The notes under the pieces were generated by a model. It ran no database searches. It was not told the origin of the DNA and saw only the letters and a program-made list of their open reading frames with translations. Made by a program: the position numbers and the translations under genes. A stretch of DNA of 64,000 nucleotides, from contig NZ_JAIWNB010000025.1 of NCBI RefSeq assembly GCF_020215705.1, forward strand, positions 111,979 through 175,978, in the 5' to 3' direction. Shown here piece after piece: positions 60,824 through 64,000 of this stretch; positions within the stretch are counted from its first letter, which is position 1; each line of letters begins with the position of its first letter. The DNA is from Nonomuraea aurantiaca (lineage in GTDB: Bacteria; Actinomycetota; Actinomycetes; Streptosporangiales; Streptosporangiaceae).

Positions 60824-60871
60824 CCTCGTCCTGGCCAGCCGGTCCCTTGAGCTCGGCTGGCCAGGACGAGG
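60824..60871 (+). terminator. Strong hairpin terminator after membrane-protein copy 1
   Basis: Perfect 17-base arms CCTCGTCCTGGCCAGCC (60824-60840) and GGCTGGCCAGGACGAGG (60855-60871) with a 14-base loop, followed by TTTAG. It is placed 29 bases after the stop codon. Confidence 0.8.
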
Positions 60872-61953
60872 TTTAGCCATGGTCGGAGACTTACCAAGCC
60901 AAAGGTCCGCAGCCACCTCCATACCCCTTTCTGGCCGGCATCACGAATTGTCGAAGAGGGCCAGTCCCTCTTCGCTATCCGGACTGGTTCCCCGTCCTGG
61001 CCTGGGCGCTTCACGCTCAGTTGCTTGGGGGACGCCGTCGTCGGCAGCGGTCTTCGCATCCCCACATAACCTTGCCCTTGCGGCGGCCGATGTTTTCGAT
61101 CGCTGCGGCGTGGGTCACAGGGGACGTGCTGATCGTCGACGAAAGGAAGGTCGGGGGATGGGTGGTCGGTCCGCAAACTGTTCGCTACCGGATGGTAGGT
61201 GTACGGCGTGGACCCCCGGTGTGCGCGTTGTAACTATCTACAGCCGCTGCCGATGTCTACAGCAGTCTATGGTTGGGGGCCAAATGGCTGCCCAAGATCA
61301 TTAGGTACGTGCACGGCCTTGGTGGCGCTGTTGGCTAAGGAAGAGACGGCCCGATGTCCCGAAGCTCTTGCTCACGAAAAGGGGGAGGCTCGTCCGCCAG
61401 CAGGACGCCGCAATGATGGGGGATGGTTGCGTCCACGGGGGCTGGCATGGTCAAGAGCAATGGAGTTTCTGCGTACGCCCTGGTGGGCTGCAGCGGGGTC
61501 CGCGGCGAGTTCCCAAACACCTGCGGCAGGTCGCGTTGGTGCAGGTGATAACCCGGGTTGCAGGGTTTCGACGCGGCTGGCGGCGATGTCGTCGCGTGGG
61601 TGGCGCGCCAGCCACGGTGGTGGTGATCAGCGTCCCCGCCAGCGGCATAGGTGCGTTCGGTCTGACGACCTCGAGTTGGGTGTCAGCGTCGACGCTCTTT
61701 CGGGGTGCGGGACTCGAGGACAACTCGCTGGCCCAGCAGACACGAGGCACGCGCTCGCTCACTCGGCCTGGAAGCCGATGTCGCTTCCAGATTGAGCGAC
61801 CTCGGCGGAGAACAGCTGCACGAGTTGAGCTGGCCGCCAGGCCGGCCAAGTGCTCAATGTCGACTTACGTGGCCCCCAGGCTAGGCAACCTGGGCCTAGA
61901 CGACTGGAGACGGGTAAGCCACGCGCATGGGTGTTTCTGTTGAGACCCTTCTC
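60872..61953. other. About 1.1 kb without a recognisable gene between the two gene pairs
   Basis: Several open frames cross this stretch on both strands, but none has a family match, a convincing start or consistent codon use. It probably holds decayed or non-coding DNA. Confidence 0.5.
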
Positions 61954-62229
61954 CTAGAAGAACCTCACTTGTTCCAGTTCAGTCTGGTCGGCCTCCTGCA
62001 CGTAAATCTTCCCTCCGCCGTGAAGGATGTGCTCGATGAGGCTGTACATCTGCAGGGCCCGGTTGATGGCGTCGGTCTTGGTGTCACCGCGTAGGGTTAC
62101 AACCTCTTCCAGGGCTCGCGAGGATCGTTCGTTGAGGTTGACGGTGACGCGCTCAAGTGGACCGTTACCCCGGATGGCGGCCGGGGGGTTGATGTTCGCG
62201 GTGCCGATTCCAGGCGATTTACCAGGCAT
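61954..62229 (-). CDS. Small ribbon-helix-helix-like protein, copy 2
   Basis: 91 residues from ATG 62229 (MPGKSPGIGTANINPP), with GAGGAA about nine bases upstream. The core GPLERVTVNLNERSSRALEE and TKTDAINRALQMYSLIEHIL is identical to copy 1 (59532-59810) across these stretches, while the N-terminal 25 residues differ. Such conservation with a variable N-terminus suggests selection on the DNA-binding/dimer core. It diverges from membrane-protein copy 2. Confidence 0.75.
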   Translation of the reverse strand: MPGKSPGIGTANINPPAAIRGNGPLERVTVNLNERSSRALEEVVTLRGDTKTDAINRALQMYSLIEHILHGGGKIYVQEADQTELEQVRFF

Positions 62230-62941
62230 ATCTTGGGATTCCTCACGCAACGTCGAAGACACGGGAGACATGGCTAAAACGGGCCTGGGATGGCTGTCCC
62301 GACCCGAGCTTTTCGATGTCCCTTCCAAAGCCCCGTGCCAGTCGCGGGGCTGCGCCAGCCATGGCGGCGATTGGGCAAAACATCCTTCGTGTTCAGGAAT
62401 CCGCTCCGAACTGGCGAAGTCCCCAATGGTCACGCAGGGGCAGCGTCAAGCGGGGCGACCCTGACCTCCTTCCGATAGCGATGCCGGGACTCAACTGGCG
62501 GGGGACGGGGTAGTCGTTCCCCGCCCCCCTCCTGATGGAGATCGGACTCGCACAGGACAAGTGGCAGCGGCCGCGCACATTCGAGGGGGCAGGGACGCCC
62601 CCGGCGTAAGAGCGATAAGCGTCTCCACATCGAGACCATCGAGTCGATCGGCTCTCTCAAGATTCTGATCACCCCCTCAGCTGGTTGGCGTGTGCAGCGG
62701 GTTGACCGTATGACACTTCACCAGCCATAGTCAAGCTCTTTATAGACTATCTACCTGTTACTATATGCCCGCCGTCAGCGTGTTATACGCGCTTCACTCA
62801 TACCTTGACTGGATGGGGTGTGAGCATGGTGGTAGGTTGACGCATAGCAAGCTGACGCTCTTGGAACACCCCGGCTCTTCGCCCGGGTCACGCACCACCC
62901 CCGGCTCGCCGAGGGCATGCACGCCCCAGACTCCCCGCCTC
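62230..62941. promoter_or_regulatory. Long intergenic region of gene-pair copy 2
   Basis: 712 bases with no convincing gene. GACATGGCTAAAACGGGCC (about 62266), GGGTTGACCGTA (about 62698), AGTCAAGCT, ACCTGTTACTATA (about 62752), GCATAGCA and CCCCGGCTCTTCGCCCGGG (about 62871) repeat, in order, elements of 59837-60335. The conserved segment reads as a shared promoter/operator block plus a leader hairpin. Confidence 0.5.
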
Positions 62942-63355
62942 ATGGCTCGAAGCGAGAAAGCGTCTACCTACGTGAAGAAACCCGTGGTCACCGACCTGAC
63001 GAAAACCGAAGGCGACCCCAGCTCCCACGCCGACCTCCTGGAGGGCCGGGAAAAGGTCAACTTCAAGGTCACCCTCGCCGGTAAGCAGATCGACGCGTCC
63101 GCGCCAGCGTGGTCCCCGAGCGGGATCGCCCCGGCGATGGTCATGATCACTGTCCCCGGCCTGACGATCCCCGGGGCCTACGCGGCCCTGGGGATCGCTG
63201 TTTCGGCCCCTGGCTGGATCACTGTCATGGCTGCGGTGATCACGTTCTGCATGGTCCTCGGTTGCGGGATGTGGATCATCAACCGCTTCGCCGACCTGCC
63301 GGCGAAGCGATCGTGCGATCACGGGCGCGGAGCGGGAGGGACGCCCACTCGCTAA
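62942..63355 (+). CDS. Small two-helix membrane protein, copy 2
   Basis: 137 residues from ATG 62942 (MARSEKASTYVKKPVVTDL). It parallels copy 1: KKPVVTDLTKTEGDPSSHAD, VNFKVTLAGKQIDASAPAW, then helices MVMITVPGLTIPGAYAALGI and VMAAVITFCMVLGCGMWI with IINRFADLPAK. It is about 60 percent identical to copy 1 by eye. Function unknown. A hairpin terminator follows immediately. Confidence 0.75.
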   Translation: MARSEKASTYVKKPVVTDLTKTEGDPSSHADLLEGREKVNFKVTLAGKQIDASAPAWSPSGIAPAMVMITVPGLTIPGAYAALGIAVSAPGWITVMAAVITFCMVLGCGMWIINRFADLPAKRSCDHGRGAGGTPTR

Positions 63356-63359
63356 GTGA

Positions 63360-63411
63360 AGCCCGTCCTGGTCATCCGGCCTCCCCCAGCCCCGGATGGC
63401 CAGGACGGGCT
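63360..63411 (+). terminator. Hairpin terminator after membrane-protein copy 2
   Basis: Twenty-base arms at 63360-63379 and 63392-63411 pair with one mismatch (AGCCCGTCCTGG against CCAGGACGGGCT at the base), loop 12, followed by TTTACC. It is similar in sequence to the copy 1 terminator (GTCCTGG/CCAGGAC), so the terminator was duplicated with the gene. Confidence 0.8.
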
Positions 63412-63509
63412 TTACCGTGCCCGGCCACCGACCACCGGGCCGACGTCGCCCGCCTCACGAGCCCGGGCAGCTTGGGCAGGGTGGGTCTCGACTGGGTCGG
63501 GAGTGGTGG

Positions 63510-63773
63510 TCAGGCCAGTTCGGCGAGAAGGGTGGCCATCATCCGGTACGCCGCGTGCGCGTCGAGCATTTTGGAGCCGCGGCGGTAGCGGTGCGTGGGC
63601 ATCGGGACGGCGTGCCCGAGCAACTCCTGGACATCAGTCAGCGGCACATCGGCATCCAGCAGTGCAGTGGCCATCCGCCAACGGTCGAACAGCGTAGTGT
63701 CGGTGGGGCCACTCATCCAGCAAGGGCTCGAGCAGGGCGTCCACGCCAGGCGGCACGGTCGCGTCCGAGATGC
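63510..63773 (-). pseudogene. C-terminal remnant of a tyrosine recombinase/integrase
   Basis: The minus frame reads LLDADVPLTDVQELLGHAVP, then PTHRYRRGSKMLDAHAAYRM and MATLLAELA at its end. This matches the C-terminal block of XerC/integrase-type recombinases (DVQxLLGHxxPxTTxxYxR, with the Tyr in HRYRR). The conserved Arg-containing upstream box is not readable in frame, and the left end of an IS256-type element interrupts it at about 63774. It is a dead integrase. Confidence 0.72.
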
Positions 63774-64000
63774 GGTGTAAAAGTGAACGAGCGTAGGTTG
63801 CCGTGCTGAACCGACCAAAGTTCGCACTACGCAAGGACCTACGCTCGTGGCACGCACACTACCGCCCGTTCAGGCCATTCGCGCCGAGATCGACGCCTTG
63901 TTCACCGAAGGCCGTGACCTGGTGGAGGTCATCGAAGACGTCGCCCGTCTCGGTGCCCGCCTGATCATCCAGACCGCTGTGGAGGCCGAGGTGGACGCCT
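63774..64000 (+). mobile_element. Left end of an IS256-family insertion sequence, continues beyond window
   Basis: GGTGTAAAAGTGAACG at about 63774 resembles a terminal repeat, and the transposase begins 73 bases inside. A 12-base inverted repeat ACGAGCGTAGGT (63787-63798) / ACCTACGCTCGT (63837-63848) flanks the leader up to the start codon. The right end is outside the window. Confidence 0.65.
63847..64000 (+). CDS. IS256-family transposase, N-terminal part
   Basis: GTG 63847 opens a frame to the window edge: VARTLPPVQAIRAEIDALF, then EGRDLVEVIEDVARLGARLI and IQTAVEAEVDA. The last part is the conserved beginning of IS256/mutator transposases (EAEVDAFLGRxRY in full copies). Only 51 residues are visible; the DDE domain lies outside. 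The start lies in the right arm of the 12-base inverted repeat. Confidence 0.75.
   Translation, partial: MARTLPPVQAIRAEIDALFTEGRDLVEVIEDVARLGARLIIQTAVEAEVDA

Noticed and set aside
60877..61950. Open frames of 130-200 residues between the two gene pairs
   Set aside because: No family signature, no good start site and overlapping frames of equal length on both strands; they look like GC-rich chance frames.

Overview
High-GC actinomycete DNA. The AfsR/SARP regulator, Ser/Thr kinases with a GAGGQG glycine loop and FkbH-type extender genes fit Streptosporangiales or a close relative, but I cannot fix the genus. The window is dominated by a hybrid polyketide/nonribosomal peptide cluster (about 1-45 kb), followed by housekeeping and sensory genes (45-58.6 kb) and a decayed, mobile-element-rich end (58.6-64 kb).

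Cluster layout. A large SARP regulator (cut by the left edge) and a small LuxR regulator diverge at 2.45-2.7 kb. A leftward five-gene operon (7.7 to 3.5 kb) encodes FkbK, FkbJ, FkbI and FkbH homologues, which make an ACP-bound C2-oxygenated malonyl extender from a glycolytic triose, plus a luciferase-like monooxygenase. No FkbG O-methyltransferase is present, so the extender may be hydroxymalonyl-ACP unless a methyltransferase lies elsewhere. Four single-module PKS proteins follow: KS-AT-KR-ACP, KS-(no AT)-KR-ACP, KS-AT-KR-DH-ACP (leftward, with a LuxR regulator behind it) and KS-AT-KR-DH-ACP. The last begins a long rightward operon: type II thioesterase, a three-gene ABC exporter, a stand-alone condensation-like protein without its catalytic histidines, an A-PCP-C-A-PCP NRPS and a LanB-like protein. 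A second LanB-like protein faces the first. Next to it is a 95-residue carrier-protein-like gene whose phosphopantetheine serine is replaced by proline. A DHA2-type MFS exporter probably closes the cluster.

The most unusual feature is this right end. Two proteins of the lantibiotic-dehydratase N-terminal (aminoacyl-tRNA-using) type sit in an assembly-line cluster together with a serine-less carrier and a histidine-less condensation protein. This suggests tRNA-dependent amino-acid attachment working with, or on, assembly-line-derived scaffolds; that is inference. No integrated thioesterase or reductase domain is visible, so the release step is also open.

Right part. Two translationally coupled Ser/Thr kinases; an HxlR repressor diverging from an MFS exporter across a clear dyad; a lipoprotein; a trypsin-like protease; two decayed remnants of a VWA-protein 3' end; an oxidoreductase diverging from a DJ-1/AraC regulator; a TMEM175-like channel; and a damaged two-component system, in which the sensor kinase is frameshifted near its N-terminus and the receiver domain is fused in frame to a family 39 membrane glycosyltransferase. 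The last 5 kb hold a degenerate IS3-type transposase, two diverged copies of a divergent gene pair (ribbon-helix-helix-like protein and two-helix membrane protein) with conserved intergenic DNA, and a tyrosine-recombinase remnant interrupted by an IS256-family element that runs off the window.
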